Assembly: GCA_964451375.1 (NCBI GenBank)
Contig: CAYVIN010000011.1
Coordinates: 6,300 to 70,299, forward strand
Reading direction: 5' to 3'
Origin: JAGXQV01 sp964451375
Lineage (GTDB): Bacteria; Pseudomonadota; Gammaproteobacteria; Burkholderiales; Sulfuricellaceae
Length of the DNA: 64,000 nucleotides
Notes under the pieces: model-generated
Databases searched by the model: none
The model's input: only the letters and a program-made list of their open reading frames with translations
What the model was told of the DNA's origin: nothing
In this document: piece after piece, positions 42,370 to 50,157 of the stretch
Layout of the letters: each line of letters begins with the position of its first letter
Position numbering within the stretch: the stretch's first letter is position 1
Translations under genes and position numbers: made by a program

Positions 42370-42436
42370 CGACACTATTGCCCCGGCAAGCATTCCGGTT
42401 AGAATTCAGCCCATTGCCACCGACCAGAATACCGCC

Positions 42437-44512
42437 ATGCGAAACTTCCTGAACCTGCTTGTCGTCTGTGTACTTATTATCGTCCCCCTTACCGCTCAGG
42501 CCGCCGAAAAGCGTGTCGCTCTGGTGATCGGCAACAGCGCCTATCCCACCTCGCGGCTCGACAACCCCAAGAACGACGCCACCGCGATGGCCGCCACCTT
42601 TCGCCGCTTGGGATTTGATGTCGATCTGGTGATCGACGCCACCAAGGCTGATTTCGACGCGGCCCTGAAGCGCTACGCCGCCAAAGCCGACAAAGCTGAG
42701 GCCGCCGTATTGTTCTATGCCGGGCACGGAATGCAGGCCAACAACCACAACTACCTGGTTCCCATCGACGCCCGACCGCAAAGCGAGCGCGACCTGAAAC
42801 GCGAAATGATCCGCCTCGACGACGTGATCGACGACATGGGCTCTGCCCGCGTCAAGCTGGTATTTTTCGACGCCTGCCGCGACAACCCGCTGGCGCGGTC
42901 TTTCAGCCGGGGCGGGGCGCGCGGCATGGCCGCCCCGGCGGAAGCCAGCGGCACCCTGATCTCGTTTGCCACCAAACACGGCAACACCGCCGCCGATGGC
43001 GAAACCCGGCACAGCCCCTACACCGAAGCCCTGCTCGCCGCGCTGGAAAACCCCACCGACGAAGTCCACGCGCTGCTGCGCAAAAAGGTGACGGAATCCG
43101 TCAAGAAAAAGACCGGCGGCCTGCAGGAGCCATGGGCGTATGGCAGCCTCAACGGGGACTTCTACCTCATCCAGGGGCCGGTCAATGTCACCGTCAACCC
43201 CACTGTTAGCGAGTCTTCAGCCGTCGAACTCGGCTACTGGAACGGCGCACTCCAGGCCAACAGCGAAGAAGCTTATTTAAGCTACCTCGCCAAATATCCC
43301 AAGGGCCAGTTTGCCGACCTCGCCCGCGCCAGCCTCGCGAAGCTCAAAAAGGCCGCCGAAGCCAAACCGGAACCACCCAAAACCGCCGCCCCCGACCCCG
43401 CCCAAGTGGAGTTGGCGTTTTGGGACAGCATCAAGGCGAGCACCGATAAGGCGGATTTCGAGGAATACCTGCGCCTGTGGCCCAGCGGGCGCTTTGCCGG
43501 CATTGCCCGCAACCGGGTGAAGTCGTTCAGCGCCGAGGCCGAGCGCCGCGACCAGGCGCAACGCGACGAAGCGGACGCCCGGCGGCGACAGGAAGCGCAA
43601 CGCGAAGAAGCGCGCCTGACGGATGAAAGGCGACGGCGCGAAGAAACCGCCCAACAAGCGATGTCGCCCGGCAAGGTGTTCCGGGACTGCCCGGACTGCC
43701 CGGAAATGGTGGTGATCCCTGCCGGGCGCTTCACGATGGGGTCGCCCGCCAACGAAATTGGGCGGATGGGTGACGAAGGGCCGCAACATGGCGTTTCCAT
43801 TGCCCAACCTTTAGCGGTGGGAAAATTTGAAGTCACGCGCGGGCAATTTGCCCGCTTTGTTGAGGCAACCGGTTACAACCCGCGAGGGTGCAATATTTAT
43901 GACCATGACAAGAAAGCTTGGCGGCTCGTCCCGGAAGATAATAGTTGGCGTAACCCTGGGTTTGAGCAGAAAGATGACCATCCTGTCGCTTGCGTCAGTT
44001 GGAACGATGCCAAGGAATATGTGAAATGGTTATCCGGCAAAACCGGCAAAACCTACCGCTTGTTAAGCGAAGCGGAATGGGAATATGCGGCGCGAGGTGG
44101 AACCGATACGGCGCGGTATTGGGGTAATGACGCCAAAGAGGCTTGCCGCTATGCCAATGTCGGGGATCAAACGGTGGAAGCGCGGTATCCCGGCTGGAAG
44201 TGGGTATCGCACGACTGCAACGACGGTGTTGCCAATACGGCGTCAGTAGGGCGCTACCAGCCCAACCGTTTCGGCTTGTATGACATGATTGGGAATGTCT
44301 GGGAATGGACGGAGGACTGCTGGAACGAAAACTATAACGGTGCGCCGGGTGATGGCAGCGCCTGGACGACGGGGAGTTGTGAAAAGCGGGTGCTGCGTGG
44401 CGGTTCGTGGAACTTCGAACCTGACATCGCGCGCTCGGCCAAACGCTACGGGGGCGTTACAGCGGGACGTTACGGCATCACTGGGTTCCGTCTCGCCAGG
44501 ATGCTCCCGTAG
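42437..44512 (+). CDS. Secreted caspase-like (peptidase C14) protein with FGE-sulfatase domain
   Basis: 691 residues. Signal peptide (LLVVCVLIIVPLTAQAAE). A caspase p20-like domain (about 25-250) has the catalytic His in LFYAGHGMQ and Cys in FFDACRDNPLAR. A middle region with two short repeats (ELGYWNGALQANSEEAYLSY and ELAFWDSIKASTDKADFEEY) and a charged Arg/Glu coiled coil (about 370-412) leads to a formylglycine-generating-enzyme fold (about 418-691; VIPAGRFTMGSP, EAEWEYAARGG, GNVWEWTEDCW). It ends with RVLRGGSWNF and GFRLARMLP, as variable proteins of diversity-generating retroelements do. FGE-fold domains of this type are usually binding modules rather than oxidases. Confidence 0.87.
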   Translation: MRNFLNLLVVCVLIIVPLTAQAAEKRVALVIGNSAYPTSRLDNPKNDATAMAATFRRLGFDVDLVIDATKADFDAALKRYAAKADKAEAAVLFYAGHGMQANNHNYLVPIDARPQSERDLKREMIRLDDVIDDMGSARVKLVFFDACRDNPLARSFSRGGARGMAAPAEASGTLISFATKHGNTAADGETRHSPYTEALLAALENPTDEVHALLRKKVTESVKKKTGGLQEPWAYGSLNGDFYLIQGPVNVTVNPTVSESSAVELGYWNGALQANSEEAYLSYLAKYPKGQFADLARASLAKLKKAAEAKPEPPKTAAPDPAQVELAFWDSIKASTDKADFEEYLRLWPSGRFAGIARNRVKSFSAEAERRDQAQRDEADARRRQEAQREEARLTDERRRREETAQQAMSPGKVFRDCPDCPEMVVIPAGRFTMGSPANEIGRMGDEGPQHGVSIAQPLAVGKFEVTRGQFARFVEATGYNPRGCNIYDHDKKAWRLVPEDNSWRNPGFEQKDDHPVACVSWNDAKEYVKWLSGKTGKTYRLLSEAEWEYAARGGTDTARYWGNDAKEACRYANVGDQTVEARYPGWKWVSHDCNDGVANTASVGRYQPNRFGLYDMIGNVWEWTEDCWNENYNGAPGDGSAWTTGSCEKRVLRGGSWNFEPDIARSAKRYGGVTAGRYGITGFRLARMLP

Positions 44513-44591
44513 CTTTGCGGAGGGAGCTTGCCCTTTGCCTTTTTACCCTTTTACCCTTGGCAAGAGGTTGAACGAGGGCAGGAGCGGGGGT

Positions 44592-44619
44592 GCAGGGGGC
44601 AGCGCCCCCTGCGGTTTTT
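44592..44619 (+). terminator. Strong hairpin and T-run after the caspase-FGE gene
   Basis: GCAGGGGGC (44592-44600), loop AGC, GCCCCCTGC (44604-44612), then GG and TTTTT. A pyrimidine tract (about 44530-44560) lies before it. Confidence 0.75.
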
Positions 44620-44709
44620 AACTTGCGGCGTAGCCGCCCGCGATATTTTTTGGGGATTTGTGAGATGACCGCCGCTTCGCGCCAAACCGCGCCGGTGCTG
44701 GAAAAGATT

Positions 44710-44760
44710 GATCGTTCCCACGTTCCAGCGTGGGATGCAGCCCCGACGCTCCAGCGTCGC
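44710..44760. repeat. Palindromic repeat, copy A
   Basis: Two hairpins in series: TCCCACG/CGTGGGA (44716-44735) and GACGCT-CCAG-type GACG...CGTC (44745-44758). The whole 51 bases recur in inverted orientation at 44845-44897. Confidence 0.75.
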
Positions 44761-44844
44761 GTATCGTTCGGCTTCGACGGTCGGTTATTGCGGTTGGATA
44801 TGCCTTGGCGGGGCGCTTCGTCCTGGCCTGATTTCTGGAAATTC

Positions 44845-44897
44845 GGGACGCTGGAGCGTCCCGGCCTGCATTCCCACGCAGGAGCGTGGGAACGATC
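44845..44897. repeat. Palindromic repeat, copy B (inverted)
   Basis: Reverse-complement relative of copy A with a few mismatches: GGGACGCTGGAGCGTCCC hairpin, then TTCCCACGC...GCGTGGGAA, ending ACGATC. Confidence 0.75.
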
Positions 44898-45017
44898 AGA
44901 AACACCGTGCATTGCCCGGAGAATGGCTCTGGTGGCCGATCTCCGTGAAATGGATGAGGCGGGTGGTGGCTTCGCTCGCCATTAATCGCGACCGGGAGGT
45001 CGCTCCCACGGGTTGTT

Positions 45018-45050
45018 GATCGTTCCCACGCGCAAGCCATGGGAACGATC
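45018..45050. repeat. Palindromic repeat, copy C
   Basis: GATCGTTCCCA (45018-45028) pairs perfectly with TGGGAACGATC (45040-45050). Same outer stem as copies A and B, with only one hairpin. Confidence 0.7.
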
Positions 45051-45078
45051 AGAAACCACGTTTTTATGGATTTTAATT

Positions 45079-45342
45079 ATGCCCACCATCAGCCAGTTTT
45101 TCGGAATACTTATTCACATGTACATCCGTGGCGAGCACAATCCGCCGCATTTTCACGCCCTCTACGCCGAGTATGAAGCGCAGATCGACATCCGGACACT
45201 GGAGGTCATTGAGGGAACGCTACCACGCCGGGCGCTGGTCATGGTGCTGGAATGGGCCAACGAGCACAGGGCCGAATTAATGGAGGACTGGAACCTATGT
45301 CAAGCGAAGCAATTGCCGAAACCCATCAAGCCACTGGAATAA
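45079..45342 (+). CDS. DUF4160 domain protein
   Basis: 87 residues from the ATG of MPTISQFFG. It has the DUF4160 pattern: IHMYIRGEHNPPHFHALYAE, then a helix ending in ALVMVLEWANEHRAELMEDW. These small proteins usually sit directly before a DUF2442 gene, as here, and are often treated as a toxin-antitoxin-like pair, without proof of function. It overlaps the next gene by 46 bases. Confidence 0.85.
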   Translation: MPTISQFFGILIHMYIRGEHNPPHFHALYAEYEAQIDIRTLEVIEGTLPRRALVMVLEWANEHRAELMEDWNLCQAKQLPKPIKPLE

Positions 45343-45617
45343 TCCCCGCCGCGCCATGGCGCTTGAGCGCTCTCAGCGTGCTACCGGAATGGCGTCTGGC
45401 GGTCACGTTCAACGACGGGTCGGGCGGCATCGTTGATGTTTCCGCGCTGGTTCATGGGCCGGATGCGGGTGTCTTCGAGGCGTTGCGCGATCCTGCATTC
45501 TTTGCGACAGCTTATCTCGATTGCGGAGCGGTCGCGTGGCCCAATGGGGCCGACCTCGCTCCAGACACGATGCACAAGGAAATTCGTCGCTGTGGCATGT
45601 GGCGTATTTTGGATTAA
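45297..45617 (+). CDS. DUF2442 domain protein
   Basis: 106 residues from the ATG preceded by GGAGGACTGG. DUF2442 pattern: LSVLPEWRLAVTFNDG, then VFEALRDPAFFATAYLD and VAWPNGADLAPDTMHKEI. Partner of the overlapping DUF4160 gene. In such pairs DUF2442 is thought to be the antitoxin or DNA-binding member, which is not established. Confidence 0.85.
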   Translation: MSSEAIAETHQATGIIPAAPWRLSALSVLPEWRLAVTFNDGSGGIVDVSALVHGPDAGVFEALRDPAFFATAYLDCGAVAWPNGADLAPDTMHKEIRRCGMWRILD

Positions 45618-45653
45618 CGCGTTCGTGTATTGACAGGGGCGTTCGCGATTGAT

Positions 45654-45678
45654 GCGCCTCGTTCCTCGGCACATCCGA
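45654..45678. repeat. Dispersed 25-base repeat, copy 2
   Basis: One mismatch from 42345-42369. Lies just after the DUF2442 gene and before the ribosome site of the next small gene. Confidence 0.6.
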
Positions 45679-45693
45679 TGCAGGAGAACTGGT

Positions 45694-45903
45694 ATGAAAA
45701 CTGAAGCCGAAATTCGCATGAAGGGGATGCAGGCATTGATCGGGGCGCTTGGGCTGGTGGAGGCCGAGCGCTTTCTGGCAGCCGTGTCTCGGGACAAATT
45801 TGATTACACCGAATGGCGCAGAACCGGTTTGCCTGCAATGACCATAGAGGAAATATCCGCAGCCGCGAACCAGCTTGCCGAGAAGCTGGATAAGCAAACG
45901 TAG
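45694..45903 (+). CDS. Small hypothetical protein
   Basis: 69 residues, ATG with CAGGAGAACTGG upstream. Mostly helical: MKGMQALIGALGLVEAERFL, DKFDYTEWRRTGLPAMTIEE, and a closing helix ANQLAEKLDKQ. No TM or signal. I do not recognise a named family; size and position next to the DUF4160/DUF2442 pair suggest a third toxin-antitoxin-like component. Confidence 0.6.
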   Translation: MKTEAEIRMKGMQALIGALGLVEAERFLAAVSRDKFDYTEWRRTGLPAMTIEEISAAANQLAEKLDKQT

Positions 45904-45996
45904 CTTGCGCAGAGGCATGAAGCACGTCGTTCCAGCAAAGTTAAAACTCCGGGAGCCAAGCTGATTTCATGACCAAGTGCCTTCCGAAAAATCCCC

Positions 45997-47103
45997 ATGC
46001 CTGATGCCATCCCCGCCCTGGATTTGCTGCAACAACTCGACAATCGGGCATTGGCGGCCTATCTCGATGGGCGGTTGACCTACCTTCGGCATAAACCGGC
46101 GAATTTTCATGTCGCCAGGGCGCTGCTGTGGTCGCCCCGCGCCTTGCAGGACAAGGTGTTGAACGCGCTTAATCCGATCCGCCGCCAGCGCGTGGAGGCG
46201 TACCTGAAAAGTTTCCTTTCCGGCGGCAACCCCGTTTCATTGGAAGAGATGCAGCAGGCCCGGAAAACCCTGACGGCTCCGCTTTATGAATTGCTGGAAG
46301 CCGGGCTGCTGGTCAGCGTACCCGAACCCGCGCCGTTCATCGTCGCCGATGAGGGCAAATTGTTTTCTCTGAATGGTACGCCAATCAGTTTTCCCGGCCT
46401 GGATTTGGAACGCGATTCCCCGCTGGAACTGTTTGCCCATTGGGTGGCTGTGGCGCGGCATTACCGCGCTAGTGAGGATGAAACGCTGGAAGGCTATTAC
46501 CGCGCTACCCAACATCCCTTGCTACGCCGAATACTGGAACTGGCGCTGGAGGCAGAACCGATCCCGGATTTCCTCCGCGCCGTGCGCCGCGAGCAGGCGG
46601 CTTTTCTCAAGGAGCGCGCCGCCTATCTGGAAGTGGCGCGGGTGGGGTTGATTGCCTTGAACCGCTTTCGCGAGTCGCCGGAACGGACTGCTCAGAAACT
46701 TGCCGCCCTCGTCGGGCAGGAAAGCATTACCGCTGAATCGCTCCTGCTGGCTGCGGAGAACGCGCCCACCGCTTCGCTACGGATGCCTCCGGCGGAACTG
46801 GCGGCGGCGTTGCTGCGCTATAAACTCCGCGCCAAACGGGAGGGAATAATTTCCCTCGACCCGGAATTGGAGAAGGTGGAAGAAGGCTACCTGCGCCTGG
46901 GGTTGGATGTCGCCATCGCCTGCTGGGCGGATAATTTCATCGTGCCTATTCTCACTCGCCGCAAGCAAGCTATCCTCGCGGAACTGAAAACCAAAATCCA
47001 GATGTTTACTGAGTTGTGCGTGGGGTTGCATAACGGGGAAAGCCCGACGATGACGGAGAAGCGCATGTCGGCCTTCTTGGCGGAGGAGCCTGATCCGTTA
47101 TAG
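45997..47103 (+). CDS. Unknown helical protein with faint FliG/MotA resemblance
   Basis: 368 residues, no signal peptide or TM. RALLWSPRALQDKVLNALNP, then RRQRVEAYL, resembles the helical segment of the FliG C-terminal domain. Near residue 270, ALLRYKLRAKREGIISLDPE recalls the cytoplasmic segment of MotA (A-x-K-E-G-I-L-A-L-E) but without any membrane helix around it. The rest is helical and charged. I cannot assign a function; no other motor genes are in the window. Confidence 0.5.
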   Translation: MPDAIPALDLLQQLDNRALAAYLDGRLTYLRHKPANFHVARALLWSPRALQDKVLNALNPIRRQRVEAYLKSFLSGGNPVSLEEMQQARKTLTAPLYELLEAGLLVSVPEPAPFIVADEGKLFSLNGTPISFPGLDLERDSPLELFAHWVAVARHYRASEDETLEGYYRATQHPLLRRILELALEAEPIPDFLRAVRREQAAFLKERAAYLEVARVGLIALNRFRESPERTAQKLAALVGQESITAESLLLAAENAPTASLRMPPAELAAALLRYKLRAKREGIISLDPELEKVEEGYLRLGLDVAIACWADNFIVPILTRRKQAILAELKTKIQMFTELCVGLHNGESPTMTEKRMSAFLAEEPDPL

Positions 47104-47115
47104 CGATGCAGGCGT

Positions 47116-47297
47116 CTATTCGGATGATTCCGGCTGCATAACCTGCGCGGGCAGGTCATTTTGTAAATGCAACTCGTCGAGGTGCCAACGCAAGCTGGCG
47201 CATTGCTCGCGCATCCCCCGGTATTTTTGCTTGCAAAAGCTCGTCACACCAGCCACGCAATGCCGACGAAAAACAGGTAGAGGAATAGGTCTTTCAT
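47116..47297 (-). pseudogene. Frameshifted small membrane protein
   Basis: ATG at 47297 gives MKDLFLYLFFVGIAWLV and stops. In the next frame, starting at the overlapping GTG, coding-like sequence continues (TSFCKQKYRGMREQCASLRW, then HLDELHLQNDLPAQ) to a TAG at 47116. Together they would make a 60-residue protein with one TM and a helical tail. No clear ribosome site. It could be a frameshifted gene or two tiny overlapping genes. Confidence 0.35.
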
Positions 47298-47334
47298 GGG
47301 TATAGCCGTGGCAAGGGGCCGTAGACAGACAAGC

Positions 47335-47634
47335 CTATTTATTGCCTTTCGACAATTGCTCCGGCCATTGTCGCGAGGTGTGAATGACCGCAAGGATATG
47401 CACTTCACCACGCTGTTCCCGGTAAGCCACGATATAAGGGTATTGGCTAATGACCAGTTCGCGTGTATCAGCCACCCGCCCAACCCTGCCGATAGCAGGC
47501 TGGTCTGACAGAATTTCGGTCTCTCTGCGAATGCCGGCAATAACCCGCCGCGCGGCATCGGGGTTCTCTTCGGCGATATAAGCTCTGATGTCGCGCAGAT
47601 CAGCAAGCGCCGCAGAAAGCCAGCGTAGCGCCAT
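47335..47634 (-). CDS. RelE/ParE-family toxin
   Basis: 99 residues with the RelE/ParE pattern: MALRWLSAALADLRDIRAYI, ENPDAARRVIAGIR, then ILSDQPAIGRVGRV, TRELVISQYPYIVAYRE and ILAVIHTSRQWPEQ. Such toxins act on the ribosome or on gyrase; this one is closer to ParE. The ATG overlaps the antitoxin stop (TAATG), the usual coupled order. Confidence 0.9.
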   Translation of the reverse strand: MALRWLSAALADLRDIRAYIAEENPDAARRVIAGIRRETEILSDQPAIGRVGRVADTRELVISQYPYIVAYREQRGEVHILAVIHTSRQWPEQLSKGNK

Positions 47635-47861
47635 TATTCAGCGCGCTCGGAAAAAAATGCCTCAACCTCGCTTTCGCTGGCAAATTCGCCACGATCAGCT
47701 GCTGCAATTCGTTGCCGAAGCACTTCGGCATAGTGGCGGTCTGCGGCGAGGTATCCGGCAAGGGCTTCATGGATTATTTCAGATTCTGTCCTGTGGGTTT
47801 CTTCCGCCAATCGATGAAACTGCCGCTGCATTCCTTGCTCGATAATCAGGGATTCGATCAC
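47634..47861 (-). CDS. Ribbon-helix-helix antitoxin
   Basis: 75 residues: an N-terminal strand (ESLIIEQGMQRQF), helices typical of CopG/RHH DNA-binding proteins (HRLAEETHRTESEIIHEALA), and an acidic toxin-binding tail (ASESEVEAFFSER). It pairs with the RelE/ParE toxin directly downstream and should autoregulate the pair. Confidence 0.87.
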   Translation of the reverse strand: MIESLIIEQGMQRQFHRLAEETHRTESEIIHEALAGYLAADRHYAEVLRQRIAAADRGEFASESEVEAFFSERAE

Positions 47862-47948
47862 GATTTACTCTCCTTGCTTAAAGCGCTGTTACCCCTTTGA
47901 TTCTATCCTATCCACAACCGGCTATGGCAAAGGTAGCATTTGGACTCA

Positions 47949-47969
47949 TTCCCACGCGTTGCGTGGGAA
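47949..47969. repeat. Palindromic repeat, copy D (short)
   Basis: TTCCCACGC-GTT-GCGTGGGAA, the core hairpin of the repeats at 44710, 44845 and 45018, between the antitoxin gene and the next plus-strand gene. Confidence 0.7.
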
Positions 47970-48024
47970 CAGGCATCCTTGGGTTATCCTGACGGCCCGC
48001 CAAACGAACAATAGGAGATGAACC

Positions 48025-48381
48025 ATGGCAAAACCACGCAAACCCAGCCTGATGGAACGTTTGCGCTTGAAGAAACTTCACCGGCAGCAGGGTATCGCGG
48101 TCGGGGTGTGTTGGTATGACGAAGTGGAATGGGCGAAGATCAAGGCGACGGCGGTTGACCCGGAACGCTTCGAGAACAGTTTTCCCGAATGGGTGAGCAT
48201 GGTCGAGGAGGTATTGCGGGATTTCATGAACAACGGTTTGCTACCCGTCCGGGTATCGCTCGCGGCTGAGGACTTGGCCGCCTGGTGCAGCTTGCATGAC
48301 AAGCCCAATAACGCGGCGTCACGGGCCGAATATGTGTCGGAATTGATGAGCGCTGGCGGGACGGGCGCACCGCAGCGTTAA
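48025..48381 (+). CDS. Hypothetical protein, 118 residues
   Basis: Strong ribosome site (ATAGGAGATGAACC). A basic N-terminus (RKPSLMERLRLKKLHRQQG) is followed by CWYDEVEWAKIKATAVDPER and a helical part (WVSMVEEVLRDFMNNGLLP). No TM, no signal, no motif I can name. The composition matches its neighbours. It lies alone between two repeats. Confidence 0.6.
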   Translation: MAKPRKPSLMERLRLKKLHRQQGIAVGVCWYDEVEWAKIKATAVDPERFENSFPEWVSMVEEVLRDFMNNGLLPVRVSLAAEDLAAWCSLHDKPNNAASRAEYVSELMSAGGTGAPQR

Positions 48382-48400
48382 TCCTAAAAACCTCAGTTCA

Positions 48401-48529
48401 GAACCGCAAAGGCGCTAAGGCGCAAAGAAATCAAAAACATGCAGAATGTTCCGCCCTCGCCCGGTGGGTGAACGATCCGACACGGGTAACCTTCTGTTTT
48501 TCCTCTGCGTCTTTGCGCCTTTGCGGTTC
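48401..48529. repeat. Inverted repeat of a dispersed GC/A-rich element
   Basis: GAACCGCAAAGGCGC (48401-48415) and its exact complement GCGCCTTTGCGGTTC (48515-48529) bracket about 100 bases. The left arm continues as short GCGC(A/T)AAG units. It fills the gap between the hypothetical gene and the end of the VWA gene. Confidence 0.65.
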
Positions 48530-48546
48530 AAACTGCCTTTTCCAGG

Positions 48547-49779
48547 TTAATTCAACTGTATGCGTTGTCCCCACGGCGTTTCGGCCTTGCCCTTGACCAG
48601 CCACAGCACGGGATAATCGGGCTGGATGGCGGGGAATTGACCTTCCGCGTCGGTGAAATAGATCAGCAAGTCGGGGCTGCCGGGTTGCCGCGCCAGCCAC
48701 TCGAATACCGGTTTGAAGCTGGTGCCGCCGCCGCCGCTGAATTGGCGCGGGGTTTGCAGGGATTCCCAAGGCTCGAAACGCCACGGGCCGTCGGCAGTGA
48801 GCGCGGTGTCGCAGGCGAGCAGCGTGACGCGGGCGCGTATCTGGCTTTTTAGCGCATCCACTTCGGCGAGGAATTCCCCGATGTCGGCGTCGGAAATCGA
48901 ACCGCTGATATCCAGCGCCACCGCGACTTCGACCTGAGCGCTGCGCAGGCTGGGGAAAATCATGGTTCCTTCGCGCCGCGAGGGGCGCTGCCAGGTGTAG
49001 TCATCGCGCGCGCTGAGGGTCATGTAGCGCGCCAGCAGGGTGCGCCAGGGCAATTTGGGCTGGAGCAGGTGATCGACGAGGCGCGCCATCGAGCCGGATA
49101 ACTTGCCTGCCGCCTGCGCCGATTGGGCCGCCGAGGCGAGGTATTGCTGCCAGCGGGTGGCGAGTTCCTCGCGTTCCTGCTGGGTGAGCGGCGGGGGGCT
49201 GGCGGACTGGCTTTCCTCGTCGGCCTGGGAACCTGCGTCCGTGCCGCTTTCGCTACGTTCCGGCTGCTGCCCGGAACTGCCGGCGGATTGTTCGAGGTCG
49301 GTGTTGCTGCCGCTGCCCCCGCCGCTGCCGCCGTCGCCGTCGTAGAGGTGTTTGTCGAGGGTCTGGTCGGATTCGTTGTCGTGCAGCGAGGGGTAGATTT
49401 CCTCGGCGCTCAAACCATCGTAGAGGTCGAGGATCAGCGCGCCGGGCGGCGGTTTCAGCCCGTCGCGCACCAGCAGCGGGTTGATTGCGAAGTCGCAGGC
49501 CAAATCCCAGCGATGCTGGACGCGGTGCTGACGCCGCGCAAAATGCGACAAGGCACAATGCAGCGCCTCGTGGGCGAGCATGAACTGGGTCTGCTCCAGG
49601 CTCAGACGGTCGATGTACTCGGGGTTGTAATAAAAGTGCCGGGCATCAGTCGCGACCGTCGGACACCAGTCGGGCTTAGCCTCGCGCATCGGCAGGCGCA
49701 TCACCAGCGCCCCGAGGAAGGGTTTATCGAGGATCAGGCGGGTGCGCGCGGCAGCGAGCTTGGTTTCGAGGTCGGCCAT
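48547..49779 (-). CDS. VWA-like / DUF2201 putative metallopeptidase
   Basis: 410 residues. The N-terminal DUF2201 part has a zinc-protease-like HEALHCALSH (HExxH) at about 71 and DLACDFAINPLL. A low-complexity Ser/Gly/Gln/Glu linker (about 145-205) follows, and the C-terminal half is VWA-like with a partial MIDAS (ALDISGSISD; GGGGTSFKP; YFTDAEG). Its partner is the MoxR ATPase upstream. MoxR/VWA pairs act as chaperones in metal insertion or stress response; the target here is unknown. Confidence 0.87.
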   Translation of the reverse strand: MADLETKLAAARTRLILDKPFLGALVMRLPMREAKPDWCPTVATDARHFYYNPEYIDRLSLEQTQFMLAHEALHCALSHFARRQHRVQHRWDLACDFAINPLLVRDGLKPPPGALILDLYDGLSAEEIYPSLHDNESDQTLDKHLYDGDGGSGGGSGSNTDLEQSAGSSGQQPERSESGTDAGSQADEESQSASPPPLTQQEREELATRWQQYLASAAQSAQAAGKLSGSMARLVDHLLQPKLPWRTLLARYMTLSARDDYTWQRPSRREGTMIFPSLRSAQVEVAVALDISGSISDADIGEFLAEVDALKSQIRARVTLLACDTALTADGPWRFEPWESLQTPRQFSGGGGTSFKPVFEWLARQPGSPDLLIYFTDAEGQFPAIQPDYPVLWLVKGKAETPWGQRIQLN

Positions 49780-49782
49780 GGG

Positions 49783-50157
49783 TCAGGGGGTGGGCAGCAG
49801 ACCGGAACGGCGGCGCACCCGCCACAATCCGAAAGCCGCCAGGCCATAAGCAACCAGATAAGGCGGCGCGAACACCCGCGCGCCGAGAATCAGCCGGTCT
49901 ACCCAGGCAACTTCCGGGGCCGGAGGAAACACCAGGAACACCAGCACGATGCTCGCTGCAACGACGATGCTGTCGATCACGACATGCCGCAATTTGCCGG
50001 CGGTTGCCGAAAATCCGCCGAGAATCAGGGCGATGAAGGAAACCAGCAAGGCCACCGGATCGGCCAGGCAAAGCACCAGCGCGCAGCAGGCCAGAAAGAC
50101 CGAAAAGCGCCCCAGCCCGGCGAGGAGTTGGCCTTCGACGCCGGGGTTAGAGGTCAT
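49783..50157 (-). CDS. Small membrane protein in the MoxR/VWA operon
   Basis: 124 residues, four likely TM helices (LGRFSVFLACCALVLCLADP, VALLVSFIALILGGF, VVIDSIVVAASIVLVFLVFP, VAYGLAAFGLWRV). It starts inside the moxR 3' end and stops 3 bases before the VWA gene, so the three genes are one unit. No family recognised. Confidence 0.7.
   Translation of the reverse strand: MTSNPGVEGQLLAGLGRFSVFLACCALVLCLADPVALLVSFIALILGGFSATAGKLRHVVIDSIVVAASIVLVFLVFPPAPEVAWVDRLILGARVFAPPYLVAYGLAAFGLWRVRRRSGLLPTP

Larger units (their letters stand above)
44665..44985 (+). other. Doubtful ORF interrupted by palindromic repeats
   Basis: An open frame of 106 codons starts at an ATG with TTGGGGA upstream. Coding-like pieces (TAASRQTAPVLEKIDR; FGFDGRLLRLDMPWRG, then ASSWPDFW) are separated and followed by translation of the inverted repeats at 44710-44760 and 44845-44897. 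It looks like a small gene into which a palindromic repeat pair has been inserted while the frame stayed open. No family recognised. The rest of the interval 44513-45078 is repeat and terminator. Confidence 0.3.
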
